Assembly: GCA_963699535.1 (NCBI GenBank)
Contig: CAVOUJ010000032.1
Span: forward strand, 124,001-188,000
Direction: 5' to 3'
DNA: 64,000 nucleotides
Origin: VBDM01 sp963699535
GTDB taxonomy: Bacteria > Pseudomonadota > Gammaproteobacteria > Burkholderiales > SG8-39
Part shown: positions 1 through 9,118 of the stretch, one piece after another
Numbering within the stretch: the stretch's first letter is position 1
Layout: each line of letters opens with the position of its first letter
Position numbers and translations under genes: made by a program
The notes under the pieces: model-generated
The model's input: the letters and a program-made list of their open reading frames with translations, nothing else
Told to the model about the DNA's origin: nothing
Database searches by the model: none

Positions 1-1
1 C

Positions 2-1306
2 AACCCGGGCGTACTCTTCGGCGCGGTGAACTTCAGCTACGAGATCAGCAGCGTTACGGTTACTGCAAGCACGCAGCCGGTGATCAAGTTCCGCATTCTC
101 AACAACGACACCGGGACGCCCATCGTGTTCAACGGAACGACCTCGGGCACGGGCGGCAACCCGCTCAGCGGCTTCACCGGAGCACCCGGCTTCGTGGTCG
201 CCTACGCGGTGGCGCAGAACGGGATCGTCCCGGCCGAGTACAACAACCTCGGCAACGGTCTCGCCGGATCGCAGCCGCAGACCGTCTCGATTGCCAACCT
301 GACCAGCACCGATCCCAACTGGGTGTACGCGCCGACGACCTCCTACGGCACCTTGAGCGCGCCGGACGCGAACGGCTACTACACGGCGACGATCACCGAT
401 GCGGCGCGCGGCTTCCCCGCCGGCTCGACGATGCGCGCGGTCGGCCTGCAGGGCGCCTTCACACAGCTCGCGGGCACCAACGGCATCGCCGCGAATACCG
501 CGCGCAACGCGATATCGGTGGTGAAAGGGGTGACCGGCGACACGCAGCGGCGTGCAATCATCGATCCGACCAAGTGCGGGAACTGCCACGAGGGGCTGGA
601 GCTGCACGGCGGCAGCCGGGTCCTCGGGTTGGGCTCCGACCCGACGCAGCCTGTGGTCTGCGTCATGTGCCACGTCCCGAACCTCTCCAGCAGCGGCCGC
701 TGGGCCAGTCTGGCGAACCTCAGTCCCACGGAGGCGGCCAAGCTCACCGCCGACGGGTACGACGCAGCCAATCCCGCGACCTGGCCGGAGGCGACGCAAA
801 ACTTCAAGAACCTGGTTCACCAGATCCACGGATCGGCCAAGCGGACGAACCAGTTCCGGCACGTGCGCGACCGCGGAACGAGCGGTGTCTTCTACTACAA
901 CTGGAGCGACGTCACGTTCCCGGGCATCCTGCGCAACTGCGAGACCTGCCACAAGGCCGGAGCCGCAGGCGGATACGACGGCAATCTGCCGGCGGGTGCG
1001 CTGCCGAGCACCAACATCACCGGCACTCTCGCGGCCGATCGCAATACCGTGCCGAACGCCAACGACAACGTGACGCTGCCGTTCCTCGCCACCTGCGTCG
1101 GCTGCCACGATAACGCCCAGGCGACTTCGCACATGATCGCCAATGGCGGGGTGTTTACCGTGCTTGGGGCCGGCCCGGGGGCTACGGGCAGTCTCGGAGT
1201 GTCCTCGCTGCTGCGCAGTGCGGCGGCGACCACCGTCGAGCAGTGCCCGGTGTGCCACGGGCCCGGCAGAGTCGCTTCGGTGACCGAGGTGCATGCCAGA
1301 AGATAG
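2..1306 (+). CDS. OmcA/MtrC-family multihaem outer-membrane cytochrome c, 3' part
   Basis: The reading frame is open to the left window edge, so the N-terminus is missing. The visible 434 or so residues start with a beta-rich stretch and then carry five CXXCH motifs: CGNCH, CVMCH, CETCH, CVGCH and CPVCH. This matches the C-terminal pentahaem half of a decahaem OmcA/MtrC protein, which sits on the cell surface and passes electrons to minerals or other extracellular acceptors. The spacing and the terminal CPVCHGPG-type motif match the end of the next gene (CMLCHGPG), so the two are tandem paralogues. The gene ends 63 bases before that paralogue and is followed in the same direction by mtrA and mtrB homologues. 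Family assignment is firm; the acceptor is not known. Confidence 0.88.
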   Translation, partial: NPGVLFGAVNFSYEISSVTVTASTQPVIKFRILNNDTGTPIVFNGTTSGTGGNPLSGFTGAPGFVVAYAVAQNGIVPAEYNNLGNGLAGSQPQTVSIANLTSTDPNWVYAPTTSYGTLSAPDANGYYTATITDAARGFPAGSTMRAVGLQGAFTQLAGTNGIAANTARNAISVVKGVTGDTQRRAIIDPTKCGNCHEGLELHGGSRVLGLGSDPTQPVVCVMCHVPNLSSSGRWASLANLSPTEAAKLTADGYDAANPATWPEATQNFKNLVHQIHGSAKRTNQFRHVRDRGTSGVFYYNWSDVTFPGILRNCETCHKAGAAGGYDGNLPAGALPSTNITGTLAADRNTVPNANDNVTLPFLATCVGCHDNAQATSHMIANGGVFTVLGAGPGATGSLGVSSLLRSAAATTVEQCPVCHGPGRVASVTEVHARR

Positions 1307-1369
1307 GCCAGGCTGACCGTAACCTTGTGGACACTGGACTGAAGAAAGACAAGAGATAAGGGATGTGCC

Positions 1370-3744
1370 ATGGGCTACCGTAGATTCGCAGCGCACTGGT
1401 TGAAGTTTCTCGCGGCAGCGGCCTTGGTCGGGTCTGCGCTCGCGGGTTGCTCGGGTGACGACGGCACCGAGGGCTCGGCCGGCCCCTCGGGTGTCGTCAT
1501 CGCTCCGGTCGCCGGTTCGACCGCGCTCACCATCAGCATCACCGGCGCCGCGGTCTCGAGCCCGCCGGTGGTCAGCTTCAGGGTGACCAACCAGAATGGA
1601 GAATCCGTAACCGGGTTAAGCGACGCGGATCTGCGCTTCAATATCGCGAAGCTGGTTCCGGGCACCTACGGCAACCCGTACAACTGGCAGAACTACATCA
1701 ACCGGGTCAGCGGCGGTGCGGTGCAGGGCTCGCAGGAGCGACTGCAAACCGGGTATCGGTGGGGTACCCTGACTCCCCACGGCGACGGCAGCTACACCTA
1801 CACGTTTGCCACCGACATCACGAGCGCTTCGGGCAACCCCTGCCCGGCGCCGTGCACCGATGCGGCCGGCAACGCGCTCGATCTCAGCTATCAGCCGGGT
1901 TTGACGCACCGCGTCTCGATTCAGCAGGCCAACTCCGCGTATCCGAGGTCCAACGGCACGTACGACTTCTCGCCGGCAGGCGGCGCCGTTTTCATGCGCG
2001 ACATCGTGAAGACCGGCAAGTGCAATGAGTGCCACGGCGAGCTCGCCGCGCACGGAAGCTCGCATCGAGACCAAGCTGTGCGTCACCTGCCACAACCCCG
2101 GCAGCTGGGTCGCCGGCTCTCCGAACACGACGGTTGATTTCAAGGTCATGATTCACAAGATCCACCGCGGAGATCAACTGCCGAGCGTGGTCGCGGGCGG
2201 AACGTACAAGATCGGGAACGCCGATTTTTCCGACGTCGCCTTCCCGCAGGACATCCGTAACTGCACCAAGTGCCACGACGGCGCGGATCCGGCGACCCCG
2301 CAGGGCGACAACTGGAAGACCCAGCCGAGCCGGGAAGCGTGCGGCTCATGCCACGACAACGTCAACTTCGCGACCGGCGCCGGACACGCGGGCGGCATCA
2401 AGGACAACTCGACCTGCCTTGCCTGCCATTCGACGGGCGGCATGGTCGGGCCGGTGGCGTCCTCACACATCCCGGTGGAAATGACCAACACGACGCCGGG
2501 CTCGGAGGCCGGGCGGGCCTCGTATCAAGACAAGCTGCCCGCGGGCGCAAGCAAGATGACCTATGAGATCAAGGCCGAGCGGCGTCACCGTGAGCGGCAC
2601 CCCGAAACGGGCTACGGTCGTGTTCAGGATCTTGAGGGACGGAGTAGCCCAAACCTTCAATGCGTATGGCGTGGGTACCCGGTTGATGAACGATTTCAGC
2701 TTGACCGGGGGCGCCACAACCAGCCCGGGCAACTCGGGCCCGGCGTTCTACCTGGCCTATGCCGTTCCTCAGGACGCGATCACCGCTCCGGCCGACTTCA
2801 ACGTCTCCGCCAACATTTCGCTGTTGAACGTGTGGGACGGCACGCGGGGCACTCTGTCGGGGCCGGACTCGAATGGCTGGTATACCGCTGCCCTCGGTGG
2901 CGGCTCGACCAGCTACCCCAACATGAATATTCCCGACAGCGCGGTGATGGTCACCGCGGGTTTCGGCTTTGGCGCGTTCATCCAGACCAACGTGCCCGGC
3001 TATCCCGGCGGTCTTACGCTGATCACACCGGTCACGCAGCTGGTCGCGGCCAGCTACACCGCGCGGCGAGTCATCGCTGCAAAGGCGAAGTGCAACAATT
3101 GCCACGCCACGCTGGGAACCGAGCCGACCTTCCATGGCGGCAATCGCAACGACCCGACGGTATGCGCCTTCTGCCACTATGCGCAGAGGACGAGCAGCGG
3201 CTGGTCGGGCCGCTCGAACAGCTTCATTCACGCCATCCACGGCGCCGGCAAGCGCTCGGTCAACTTCAACTGGCATGCGGTCTCGGCCACCAAAGGCTTC
3301 TGGCAGATACGCTTCCCGGGGATCTTGAAGAAATGCGAAACCTGTCACGTGCCGGGAGCGTACGACTTCAGCGGGATCGCCTATACGGACACGCTGATGA
3401 GCAACCTCCCGTACACCATCGACGCCACCGGCGCCATGTCGCCGACCGACTTCACGCGGTCGCCCTACGTCGATAGCACCGGAGCCGTCGACTACGGCGT
3501 CAACTTCAGCTACAGCACCGCCACCGGGGTGACCGTGCAGGCCGCAGGTACCACCCTGGCGACTTCGCCGATCGCGACGGCGTGCTTCGCCTGCCACGAC
3601 ACCGACATTGCCCGAGCGCACATGGAGACAAACGGCGCTTCGATCTACCAGCCCCGCAGCGCGGCGCTCGCCAAGTCGGAGCAGTGCATGCTGTGCCACG
3701 GTCCGGGCAAGATTGCCGCGATCGCAGACATGCATGCCAAGTAG
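1370..3744 (+). CDS. OmcA/MtrC-family decahaem cytochrome c lipoprotein (two apparent frameshifts)
   Basis: The start ATG leads into a lipoprotein signal (lipobox LAGC near residue 26), as expected for an outer-membrane-anchored decahaem cytochrome. The coding frame changes twice, near 2056 and near 2580, each time by net +1. Read through all three frames the product is about 790 residues with exactly ten CXXCH motifs: CNECH, then CVTCH, CTKCH, CGSCH, CLACH, then CNNCH, CAFCH, CETCH, CFACH, CMLCH. Ten haems is the family norm, and haem-flanking residues are conserved on both sides of each break, so these look like sequence errors or very recent lesions. Expected role: terminal surface reductase fed by the MtrA/MtrB homologues downstream. 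Confidence 0.85.
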
Positions 3745-3953
3745 GCAAGGCGACCCTCGCGAACACTCAACTCAAGAAAGAGTCATGTCCAAACCCGCCC
3801 GAGTCGAGGCCCAGGGCACCCTCTCGGCAGGCGCGAGGGCGAACGGCCGGTTTGAGGAAAGGTTAGACGGACACCCGGGCCGCGGGATGAGAGGGACACG
3901 CCTGGCGGGGCCGCCGACCGGTAGAGCGGGCGCACTGAGGACAAGGAAGGGCC

Positions 3954-4898
3954 ATGAACAATAACCACCGGCGCCTGACGGCAGCGATCTTCCTGGCGGG
4001 CCTCGCGGTGGCCATGCCGGCCGCCGCGCAGCAGGGAGGGAAGGACAGCGCGCCCGCGCTCGCTTCCGAATACTCGGAGAAAGGCGCGGACACCTGTCTC
4101 GGGTGCCACAGCGTGGAGCCTTTCTTCAAGACGAAGCATGCCCGTCGCGAGGACCGCCGCACGCCGTTCGCCGGACTGCAGTGCGAGGCTTGCCACGGGC
4201 CGGGCGGAAAGCACGTAAAGGGGATGTCTTCCGGGGAGCTGGTCCCGATCACGACGAGATTTGGCCCCAAGTCGACGCAGACCGCCGCGGAGCAGAACAA
4301 GCCCTGCCTCGGCTGCCATGAGCGCGACGCCCGAGTCCACTGGAAAGGGAGCCAGCACGAAGCGGCCGACCTCGCGTGCGCCAACTGCCACCAGCTCCAC
4401 ACCGCGCGCGACCGCGTATTCACCGCGAACGGGCAGGCCGAAGCCTGCTTGGCCTGCCACATCCGGCAGCGCGGAGATTTCTACAAGACTTCGGTGCACC
4501 CCGTGCGCTACGGGACGATCCGCTGCAGCGACTGCCACAGCTCGCACGGCTCGAGTCCCGAGGGAAAGCTTCTGGCCAAGTCGACCCTCAACCAGACCTG
4601 CTATGCGTGCCATGCGGAGAAGCGCGGGCCGCTCCTTTGGGAGCATGCGCCGGTGAGCGAGGATTGCAGCCTGTGCCACACGCCGCACGGCTCGGTGCAT
4701 GCCGCGCTCCTGAAGAAGCCGCCGCCTCTCTTATGCCAGCAGTGCCACTCCGCGGCCGGCCACCCGAGCCTTGCGCTTACGCCCGGCGGGCTGCCGAGCG
4801 GCACGCCGTCGGGCTTCCTGCTCGCGGGAGGCTGCATCAACTGCCACTCCCGGGTGCACGGCTCGAACCATCCGTCGGGCGCGAAGCTGATGAGATAG
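3954..4898 (+). CDS. mtrA: MtrA/DmsE-family periplasmic decahaem cytochrome c
   Basis: The 314-residue protein has a Sec signal peptide ending at an AAA-QQ type site near residue 24. It carries ten CXXCH motifs: CLGCH, CEACH, CLGCH, CANCH, CLACH, CSDCH, CYACH, CSLCH, CQQCH and CINCH. Length and haem count match MtrA, DmsE, PioA and MtoA. In those systems the protein sits inside an outer-membrane barrel and moves electrons across the outer membrane. The partner barrel follows 32 bases downstream and two OmcA-type proteins precede it, so the direction is most likely outward (metal or extracellular acceptor reduction). Oxidation of Fe(II), as proposed for MtoA, cannot be excluded from sequence alone, but the OmcA-type surface partners argue against it. 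Confidence 0.92.
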   Translation: MNNNHRRLTAAIFLAGLAVAMPAAAQQGGKDSAPALASEYSEKGADTCLGCHSVEPFFKTKHARREDRRTPFAGLQCEACHGPGGKHVKGMSSGELVPITTRFGPKSTQTAAEQNKPCLGCHERDARVHWKGSQHEAADLACANCHQLHTARDRVFTANGQAEACLACHIRQRGDFYKTSVHPVRYGTIRCSDCHSSHGSSPEGKLLAKSTLNQTCYACHAEKRGPLLWEHAPVSEDCSLCHTPHGSVHAALLKKPPPLLCQQCHSAAGHPSLALTPGGLPSGTPSGFLLAGGCINCHSRVHGSNHPSGAKLMR

Positions 4899-4930
4899 AT
4901 CGCCAGGCCCGGACAAAGGACGACAACATC

Positions 4931-7003
4931 ATGACTCCCGCAACTCTCCGCATGCTCGTCTCGATGGCGCTGGCGGCCCAGGCGGGCATGGTTTCGGCGC
5001 AGGCCCCGGCTGGATGGGACTGCAAGTTGTGCCCCTACCCGCAAGGGACCAGCTTCGATGTCGACGCCGGCGCCGTCAACGTTGACAGCGACTCGTTCAA
5101 GTTCGGACGCTACACCGGGCTCGAGAAGGGTACCTACCTCGGTCTGGACGCGAGCGCACAATCCGCCGATGGTGCCGACTACCTGGATTTGCGTGCAACG
5201 GACCTGGGTCTACCCTACCGATCGATCGAACTGGAACAGGGGACACAGGGTGAGTTCAAGATGTTTATCCGCTATGCAGAGTTGCCCTTCCTGATCTCGG
5301 ACTCGGCGCGCACCCCCTTCGGCGGGGTGGGAACCGCATCGCTGAGCCTGCCTTCGGGCTGGGTGCCGGGCATCACGACCCAAACGATGCCGGGGCTCGC
5401 AAGCAGTCTCCAAGACGCCAAGATCGACAGCAGCCGCAAGCGGGTTGGCCTCGGATTCGCCGGCATTCCCGCGCGCGACTGGGAGGTCGGGTGGAATGTC
5501 CGGCAGGAGACTCGCGAAGGCACGCAGCGGATGGCCGGATCGTTCTTCTTGAACTCCACGCAGCTCATCGCTCCGGTCGACACCACCACCGACGAGATCG
5601 AAGGGTATGCGTCCTATGCCGCCTCCCGCTGGCAGGTCCGGTTGGCCTATCTGGGCTCGACGTTTGCCAACGCCAACGCATCGCTGCGCTGGGACAACCC
5701 TTTTGCGCAAGCGACCCCCGGAGCGACGGTCGGCCAGATCGGACTGGCGCCCGACAACCAGTTCCACCAGCTCAGCGCCTCGGGTGCCTACCAGATTACC
5801 GACACGACGAGCGCAAGCGCGACTCTTGCCCTCGGCCGCATGCTGCAGGACGAGGGTTTTCTGCCCGCGACGGTCAACCCCACGATCGCGCCTGTCGCGC
5901 TGCCCCGCAACTCGTTGCAGGGCCGGGTCGACACCACCCGAGCGGAGTTGAAGCTGGTCTCGGCGCTTTCCGCCCGGTGGGGGGTCAACGCTGCCTATTC
6001 GTACGACGACCGGGACAACAAGACTCCGCAGTCTACGTTCAATTGGGTCACGACGGATATGCAGCCGGCGGCGACCGCGCGCGTGAACCTGCCTTACAGC
6101 TACACGCGAAATCTGTTCAAGGTGTCGACAGACTACCGCATCACGCCGCGCGACAAGGCATCCCTGGGGATCGATCGCGACGGGCAGGCGCGCACCTTCC
6201 AGGAAGTCTCGAAGACCACGGAGGACACGGCTTGGGCCAAATACGCGCTGCGCCGGGACTGGATCGACGCGAGCGCGAACTACGCTCGCGCGCGCCGCGA
6301 CGGTACTCCCTACACGGCGGTACCGCAGATCAGCCCGCCGGAGAATCCGGTGCTCAGGAAATACAACATGGCCGATCGCGATCGCGACCTGCTGGGCGTG
6401 CGCGTGGCAGCGACGCCCTGGGATGCCATTACGGTCGGGCTCGACTACAGCGTGACGAAGGACGACTACGCCCAGTCCGTGGTCGGACTGACCTACGGCA
6501 GGCAGAACACTATTGGCGCCGACTTCTCGGCGCGGGTGGGCCAGGACACGAGCGTGCATGTCTACTACAGCAGGGAGGACATCAAGTCCCGGCAAGCCGG
6601 CGCGCAATCGTTCACCAACCCGCCAGACTGGTCGGCCGAGAACCTCGACACGATCCAGACCGCCGGCATCGGATTGAAGCACGCGTTGATCGCGGATACG
6701 GTGGACGTCGGGGCGGATTTGACCACGTCTCGATCGGTCGGCGACATCAAGGTTTCGGTGACGTCGAGCGAGGCATTTCCCAGCATCAAGTCCGACCTCG
6801 ACAGCTTCAAAGTGTATGCGACCTACAAGGTGAAGACCGACCTCACGATCCGCGCGAGCCTCTGGCACGAGCGCTACAGCTCGCAGAACTGGGCGATCGA
6901 TGGAGTGGGCCCGAGCACGATTCCCAACGTGCTTACCCTCGGCGAGACCAGCCCAGACTACAAGGTCAACGTGGTGAGCGTGTCGCTTCGCTACCGGTTC
7001 TAG
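4931..7003 (+). CDS. mtrB: MtrB/PioB-family outer-membrane beta-barrel for a decahaem cytochrome
   Basis: The product is about 690 residues with a signal peptide, then an early CXXC motif (WDCKLCP, about residue 35) that is a recognised feature of MtrB proteins. The rest is alternating amphipathic strands and the chain ends in an aromatic residue (RYRF), the usual barrel-assembly signal. MtrB holds MtrA and the surface cytochrome together as a transmembrane wire. ATG at 4931 is chosen because the signal peptide starts there; the frame is open further upstream only as overlap with mtrA. Gene order omcA-omcA-mtrA-mtrB supports the assignment. Confidence 0.9.
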   Translation: MTPATLRMLVSMALAAQAGMVSAQAPAGWDCKLCPYPQGTSFDVDAGAVNVDSDSFKFGRYTGLEKGTYLGLDASAQSADGADYLDLRATDLGLPYRSIELEQGTQGEFKMFIRYAELPFLISDSARTPFGGVGTASLSLPSGWVPGITTQTMPGLASSLQDAKIDSSRKRVGLGFAGIPARDWEVGWNVRQETREGTQRMAGSFFLNSTQLIAPVDTTTDEIEGYASYAASRWQVRLAYLGSTFANANASLRWDNPFAQATPGATVGQIGLAPDNQFHQLSASGAYQITDTTSASATLALGRMLQDEGFLPATVNPTIAPVALPRNSLQGRVDTTRAELKLVSALSARWGVNAAYSYDDRDNKTPQSTFNWVTTDMQPAATARVNLPYSYTRNLFKVSTDYRITPRDKASLGIDRDGQARTFQEVSKTTEDTAWAKYALRRDWIDASANYARARRDGTPYTAVPQISPPENPVLRKYNMADRDRDLLGVRVAATPWDAITVGLDYSVTKDDYAQSVVGLTYGRQNTIGADFSARVGQDTSVHVYYSREDIKSRQAGAQSFTNPPDWSAENLDTIQTAGIGLKHALIADTVDVGADLTTSRSVGDIKVSVTSSEAFPSIKSDLDSFKVYATYKVKTDLTIRASLWHERYSSQNWAIDGVGPSTIPNVLTLGETSPDYKVNVVSVSLRYRF

Positions 7004-7125
7004 GGCCTGTTGACATCCGCTTCAGCCGCATGAGTGCGGCGACCGATAGCCATTCCTTGGTAAAAGCCCCGAAGCAGCAAACCAAAACGCGGGAATACCG
7101 AAGCGCGCGCGCAACTGCTCGGGAT

Positions 7126-7166
7126 TTGACACAGATCAAAAGCCACGAAGGAGACGTTGGTATAAG
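7126..7166 (+). promoter_or_regulatory. FNR/ANR-type class II promoter of the hexahaem cytochrome operon
   Basis: TTGAC-ACAG-ATCAA at 7126-7139 matches the FNR/ANR consensus TTGAT-N4-ATCAA with one mismatch. A near-perfect -10 box, TATAAG, follows at 7161-7166. The distance from the centre of the site to the first base of the -10 is 28.5 bases, which places the site at about -41 as in class II FNR promoters. Two other sites in the window share the same spacing. Transcription would start near 7173, about 105 bases before the first gene. Confidence 0.72.
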
Positions 7167-7232
7167 TGGCCGATCGCTCTTTAGGTCAATCTCGAAAAGG
7201 GCCTGACGAGCTTAGGAAAGAAAGGGACAGAA

Positions 7233-7261
7233 CCGCGATTCAGCTTACGTTCGAATCGCGG
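7233..7261 (+). other. Hairpin in the 5' untranslated region of the hexahaem operon
   Basis: CCGCGATTC at 7233-7241 pairs perfectly with GAATCGCGG at 7253-7261, giving a 9-bp stem and an 11-base loop. It lies between the predicted transcription start (about 7173) and the start codon at 7278. No T-run follows, so it is not an intrinsic terminator. It could protect the mRNA 5' end or affect translation. Confidence 0.55.
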
Positions 7262-7277
7262 CTGGGTGCTGCCCGCC

Positions 7278-8273
7278 ATGCCTAAGCATATTGTTCGATT
7301 GGTCGTTCTTCTCGTCGCTTTCGGTGCGGTCGCGCTGATAGCGAAATGGTTTCTCACCGTCGAATCGTTTTTTGAATACGGCCACTACCGCGCCAATTCA
7401 GTCCCCGAAATTGCGGCTCAGGAGCCCGCCTACAGGACCGCTAGCTACTGCCAGAGTTGCCACGGCGAACGTCACGCGCAGTGGTCGGCCAACAACCACA
7501 AGTCGGTGACTTGCGAAACCTGCCATGGCGCGGCCCGGGACCACCCCGCGAAGGGCAAGCTGCCGATCCCCGCGGACACGGTAAAGCTCTGTACCCTATG
7601 CCATGAAGCCATGCCGGGCCGGCCGAGCACACAGCCTCAGATCCAGGTCGCGGCGCACTCCGGCGGCCAGCAGTGCAAGGTCTGTCACAATCCGCATGCG
7701 CCCAAGATAGCGGCCGCAGCGGTCAAAGTGGCCGGCGACGTGGCAGCCGGGAAGCAGCGCGCGGCGGCGTGTGCCGGCTGTCACGGCGCGGAGGGCATCA
7801 GCCCGAATGACACTTGGCCGAACCTGGCCGGGCAATCCGCGGCCTACCTGGCGCGGATACTCGCGGCCTACAAGTCCGGGGATCAGAAGGACGTGGTCAT
7901 GACACCTCTGGCGCAGCCGCTCGGCGACGGGGATATCCGGAATCTGGCGGCCTACTACGCCAGCCTGAGCTGCCGCACGGTTCCCAGCGCGGCGCGCACC
8001 GGCGACGCCGCCACCGGCAGAGCTTTGGCGAAGAATTGCACTGCCTGCCACGGCGCCACGGGCATCTCGGGCAACCCCGCCTGGCCGCACCTCGCCGGGC
8101 AGAAGACCGGTTACCTGGTGAACGTGCTCAAGGCTTTCCGGGGTGGCCTGCGCAAGGATCCGATGATGGCGGCCGTGGTCAGGGGTCTGAGCGATGCGGA
8201 CATCGAAAATCTCGCGGCCTACTTCACCGCGCAAAGCTGCCGGCCCGTTACGGAGGCGAGGAAAGCACCATGA
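7278..8273 (+). CDS. Hexahaem cytochrome c: multihaem N-terminal part plus two class I cytochrome c domains
   Basis: The 331-residue protein starts with one N-terminal membrane segment (an uncleaved anchor or a signal). Four closely spaced motifs follow (CQSCH, CETCH, CTLCH, CKVCH), resembling a small tetrahaem module. After them come two cytochrome c4-like domains (CAGCH and CTACH, each followed by the typical LAGQ...YL and AYYAS or AYFTA elements). The stop overlaps the start of the Fe-S protein (ATGA). In Nrf-, Qrc- and ACIII-like quinol dehydrogenases a multihaem cytochrome receives electrons from an Fe-S plus NrfD pair, which is the likely role here. ATG at 7278 is preferred; a GTG at 7266 is possible. 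Confidence 0.82.
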   Translation: MPKHIVRLVVLLVAFGAVALIAKWFLTVESFFEYGHYRANSVPEIAAQEPAYRTASYCQSCHGERHAQWSANNHKSVTCETCHGAARDHPAKGKLPIPADTVKLCTLCHEAMPGRPSTQPQIQVAAHSGGQQCKVCHNPHAPKIAAAAVKVAGDVAAGKQRAAACAGCHGAEGISPNDTWPNLAGQSAAYLARILAAYKSGDQKDVVMTPLAQPLGDGDIRNLAAYYASLSCRTVPSAARTGDAATGRALAKNCTACHGATGISGNPAWPHLAGQKTGYLVNVLKAFRGGLRKDPMMAAVVRGLSDADIENLAAYFTAQSCRPVTEARKAP

Positions 8274-9118
8274 ATCGAGAAGCCATTTCGTCATTGCTCG
8301 CGCGGCGCAGATTTCTTAGCAAGCTCGGTCGCGCGGCAACGTGTGCGGGCGCCCTCGTGGCCGCAGGGGCACTTGGCGTCGCGAAGAAAGCCGCGGCAAA
8401 TAGCGAATCCGGTTCCGGACGCAGCCAGTTTCCCACAAAGGACTACGACTGGACCCAGCACAGCTGGGCCTTCGGCGTCGACGCGACGAAATGCATCGGC
8501 TGCCTGCGCTGCGTCGAGGCGTGCAAGCTCGAGAACGATGTTCCCGGCGACGCCCATCACTTCCGTACCTGGGTGGAGCGCTACGTCTATCTCGAGGGCG
8601 ACAAGAGAGCCCGCATCGACAGCCATCACGATCCCGTGAACATCGAGGCCTCCGGTTCGGAACGGGAATATCGCTTCGCAAACCGCTACCAGGACGCGAA
8701 GGTGGATAAGGCTTTCTTTGTGCCCAAGCTCTGCAATCAATGCACGCATCCAGCCTGCGTGCAGGCGTGTCCTACCGGCGCCACCTACCGGACCCGGGAC
8801 GGTGTTGTGCTCATCGACCACAAATACTGCATCGGCTGTCAGTACTGCGTGCAGGCCTGTCCCTACGGGGCGCGTTTCTTCAGATCGAAGGAAGGGGTCA
8901 CGGACAAGTGCAATTGGTGCTATCACCGAATCACGAAGGGATTGCAGCCCGCCTGCGTCGAGGTGTGCCCGGTGGGCGCGCGCGTCTTCGGCGATCGCAA
9001 CGATCCGCAGAGCCCGATCAGTCTCTTTATCCGCAACAACCGAGTGCAGGTGCTCCGACCCGAGACCGGCAACGCCCCGAATGTCTTTTATGTAGGCATC
9101 GACAAGGAGGTGAGCTAA
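8270..9118 (+). CDS. Tat-exported ferredoxin-like subunit with four [4Fe-4S] clusters
   Basis: The N-terminus holds a twin-arginine motif (RRRFLSK, about residues 13-19) followed by a hydrophobic AG-rich stretch, so the folded protein is exported. Four cysteine groups follow: CIGCLRCVEAC, CNQCTHPACVQAC, CIGCQYCVQAC, and a last group starting CNWC and ending CVEVC. This is the pattern of DsrO, PsrB and NrfC-type electron-transfer subunits. The gene overlaps the preceding cytochrome and the following nrfD-like gene (TAATG), implying translational coupling and a stoichiometric complex. It most likely shuttles electrons between the NrfD quinone site and the hexahaem cytochrome in the periplasm. 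Confidence 0.88.
   Translation: MNREAISSLLARRRFLSKLGRAATCAGALVAAGALGVAKKAAANSESGSGRSQFPTKDYDWTQHSWAFGVDATKCIGCLRCVEACKLENDVPGDAHHFRTWVERYVYLEGDKRARIDSHHDPVNIEASGSEREYRFANRYQDAKVDKAFFVPKLCNQCTHPACVQACPTGATYRTRDGVVLIDHKYCIGCQYCVQACPYGARFFRSKEGVTDKCNWCYHRITKGLQPACVEVCPVGARVFGDRNDPQSPISLFIRNNRVQVLRPETGNAPNVFYVGIDKEVS

Noticed and set aside
2569..3735. Long minus-strand frame opposite the decahaem cytochrome
   Set aside because: Shadow of the decahaem gene, which is supported by ten haem motifs on the plus strand.
3783..3964. Short plus-strand frame starting MSKPARVEAQ between the decahaem genes
   Set aside because: It has only a weak ribosome site, overlaps the mtrA start and reads as Arg/Gly-rich low-complexity sequence; most likely leader sequence of mtrA.
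5210..6868. Long minus-strand open frame of 552 codons opposite mtrB
   Set aside because: It is the antisense shadow of a GC-rich gene with strong third-position bias; amino-acid make-up (Arg/Val/Asp-rich) is not protein-like.
7233..7266. Sequence TTCGAATC resembling a tRNA T-arm
   Set aside because: No cloverleaf can be drawn around it; the bases form a simple leader hairpin.
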